Shown one piece after another: positions 62,722 to 64,000 of a stretch of 64,000 bases of DNA; position 1 is the stretch's first letter, and every line of letters starts with the position of its first letter. The translations under genes and the position numbers were made by a program. This stretch comes from JACCWM01 sp040393065 (GTDB lineage Bacteria > Myxococcota_A > Bradymonadia > Bradymonadales > Bradymonadaceae): contig JBEBUW010000011.1 of NCBI GenBank assembly GCA_040393065.1, forward strand, positions 4,292 to 68,291, written 5' to 3'. Below the pieces are notes generated by a model. That model searched no databases. It saw nothing but the letters and a program-made list of their open reading frames with translations, and was not told the DNA's origin.

Positions 62722-64000
62722 TCATGGTTGTGGAGTGGGCCAGGGGATGATGTAGGTCTGGGGTTGTTCGATGAGGCTGCGGTAGAGGGGGCTCTGTTCG
62801 AGGCAGGGCCGGTTGCCGAAGACGATGAGTTTTTTTCGGGCGCGCGTCAACGTGACGTTTAAGCGTCGTTCGTCGCTTAAAAATTCTCCGGCGCGTTCGG
62901 TTTTGACGAGGCTGACGAGGATGATGTCGCGTTCGCTGCCCTGGAATCGTTCGACGGTGTCGACGTCGATGGTGCGTGTGTTGGGGCGCGTGTGGGGCTG
63001 GAGGAGTTGGCGGATGAGGTGGACCTGGGCACGGAAGGGGCTGACGATGCCGATGGAGGTGATGTCGGCGGTGGTTGCGAGCAGGTGTTGTACGGTCTGG
63101 ACGAGAGCGTGGGCCTCGGTGGGGTTGGAGCGGCCTTCGTCGGTGGTATCGATATCGACGAAGACGAGGGGATGTTGGGGGGCTGTGATTTCGGTGATTT
63201 CGGTGATCAAGCTGTTGGTTGCGGGCGATGTTTTGGGTGGGAAGAGCTCGATCTGGTGGTTTGCGACGGAGGGATGAGCGTGGATGCGGCCGTCATAGTA
63301 GGCGTGGTTGGAGAAGGCCATGATGGGTTCGTTCATGCGGTATTGTTCGTCGAGCATGACGTGGGGCAGGCGTGCGATGAGGCGCTCGAAGAGGCTGCGG
63401 TCCAGGCCGGCGATGCCGGTGTCGTGGAGTTGTGAGGGGATTTCGATGTTTTTGATGGCGTCGGGTTCGTCGAGCAGGTCTTCGAAGCCTTCGAGAAAGA
63501 CGGATTGGGCGGCTTCGTTTTTGACGATGGGGGGAAGTTGGCGGTGATCGCCGACGAGGACGAAGCGGTGGGCCAGGTTGAGGGGGCCAAGGGTCATGGG
63601 TTCGGTGAGTTGGCTGGCTTCGTCGACGATGGCGACGTCGAAGGGGATGGGATGGATGCGTTGCAGGGTGGTGAGGACGTGTGCGTTGACGGAGGCGTGC
63701 GCGGTGCAGGCGATGACGGGGGTGGAGGTGAGCTGGTGGTGGAGCTCGGCCAGGGAACTGGCGCGGCGTGCGAGATCGTCGGTGAAGAATTGGTGGTCGT
63801 CGAGGCCGTGGTCGCGCAGGTTTTTGGCGAGTTCGCGGGAGCGGAGGGTGGAGCCGATGCGGAGGAATTGGGTGAATCCGAGGTCGGCCAGGCGTGTGAG
63901 GATGGCGTCGACGGCGGTGTTGGTGAGGGCGCAGAGGACGACGCGTTGGCCGCGGGCGACGAGTTCGCAGACGAGGTGGGCGATGACGGTGGTTTTGCCG
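62722..64000 (-). CDS. Superfamily 1 helicase, Upf1/Dna2-like, N-terminus beyond window
   Basis: The frame runs unbroken into the right window edge, so at least 426 residues are encoded here and the start lies outside. The edge cuts at Walker A (GKTTVIAHLV). Then come a motif Ia-like VVLCALTNTAVDAIL, motif II in DVAIVDEASQL, motif III VLVGDHRQLPPIV, motif IV-like MLDEQYRMNE, motif V VDTVERFQGSERDIILVS and motif VI LTRARKKLIVFGN. This is the AAA_11/AAA_12 pair of Upf1/Dna2/IGHMBP2-like helicases. Its stop overlaps an ATG (ATGA) in frame with the next gene. Confidence 0.88.
   Translation of the reverse strand, partial: GKTTVIAHLVCELVARGQRVVLCALTNTAVDAILTRLADLGFTQFLRIGSTLRSRELAKNLRDHGLDDHQFFTDDLARRASSLAELHHQLTSTPVIACTAHASVNAHVLTTLQRIHPIPFDVAIVDEASQLTEPMTLGPLNLAHRFVLVGDHRQLPPIVKNEAAQSVFLEGFEDLLDEPDAIKNIEIPSQLHDTGIAGLDRSLFERLIARLPHVMLDEQYRMNEPIMAFSNHAYYDGRIHAHPSVANHQIELFPPKTSPATNSLITEITEITAPQHPLVFVDIDTTDEGRSNPTEAHALVQTVQHLLATTADITSIGIVSPFRAQVHLIRQLLQPHTRPNTRTIDVDTVERFQGSERDIILVSLVKTERAGEFLSDERRLNVTLTRARKKLIVFGNRPCLEQSPLYRSLIEQPQTYIIPWPTPQP

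Noticed and set aside
1..64000. tRNA, rRNA, riboswitch, prophage or integrase features
   Set aside because: I looked for cloverleaf ends, conserved riboswitch cores, integrases and phage structural genes and saw none I could support.

Overview
The window is a 64 kb piece of a bacterial chromosome. I recognise no plasmid, phage or integrative-element genes. The gene set points to a delta-proteobacterial lineage, Myxococcota or Bradymonadales-like. The signs are Hanks-type kinases with zinc ribbons, an AgmX/PglI-type lipoprotein, PEGA and choice-of-anchor-D proteins, an ElbD-type ether-lipid megasynthase, a bacterial alpha-2-macroglobulin, and mevalonate-pathway genes. Taxonomy is inference from gene content. 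I found no rRNA or tRNA genes.

Layout. 1-9.5 kb: a degenerate lipid-kinase-like protein, a membrane-anchored unknown, a Glu/Leu-type dehydrogenase, a PEGA/TPR protein, an active Ser/Thr kinase with a convergently overlapping AgmX-like lipoprotein, RlmD, and a 42-bp minisatellite. 9.2-15.5 kb: a minus-strand group holding a metalloprotease/propeller/Omp85-type protein and two small envelope proteins, then a PRPP-synthetase-like gene and a thioredoxin-like lipoprotein of unusual base composition. 15.5-21.4 kb: rsmE-prmA, dapA-dapB and a UvrD/PcrA-type helicase. 21.8-27.7 kb: a possible type-III-secretion-like substrate and chaperone pair, an anchor-D lipoprotein, and a pseudokinase fused to a PP2C phosphatase. 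28-36.4 kb: a four-gene minus-strand operon (HAD phosphatase, LarA/DUF2088 protein, the 1615-residue ElbD-like protein, SDR) behind a good sigma70-like promoter. 37-47 kb: a small membrane protein, HemW, a 2042-residue alpha-2-macroglobulin, a cupin and a lipoprotein. 47-52.6 kb: metG-HEAT-tatD and nth. 52.7-58.4 kb: fumC, aat, a macro-domain protein and mevalonate kinase/diphosphomevalonate decarboxylase. 59-64 kb: a c'-like cytochrome, a CPBP protease, a PQQ-like propeller lipoprotein and a truncated Upf1/Dna2-like helicase.

The intergenic DNA is the oddest part. Five separate tandem arrays, mostly unlike in sequence, share a repeat period of about 41-43 bp. A roughly 110-bp MITE-like element with terminal inverted repeats is present as two full and four partial copies, four of which sit at the 3' ends of plus-strand genes. 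Two further dispersed families fill the other spacers: a hairpin mosaic, and an 'aaggcgcgaaggcgcgaa' family. One of these appears to have become part of a gene's signal peptide.

The plus strand is G-rich over C (and, by eye, T-rich over A) whichever way genes point, which suggests one replichore. The thioredoxin-like gene at 15 kb is a local exception.
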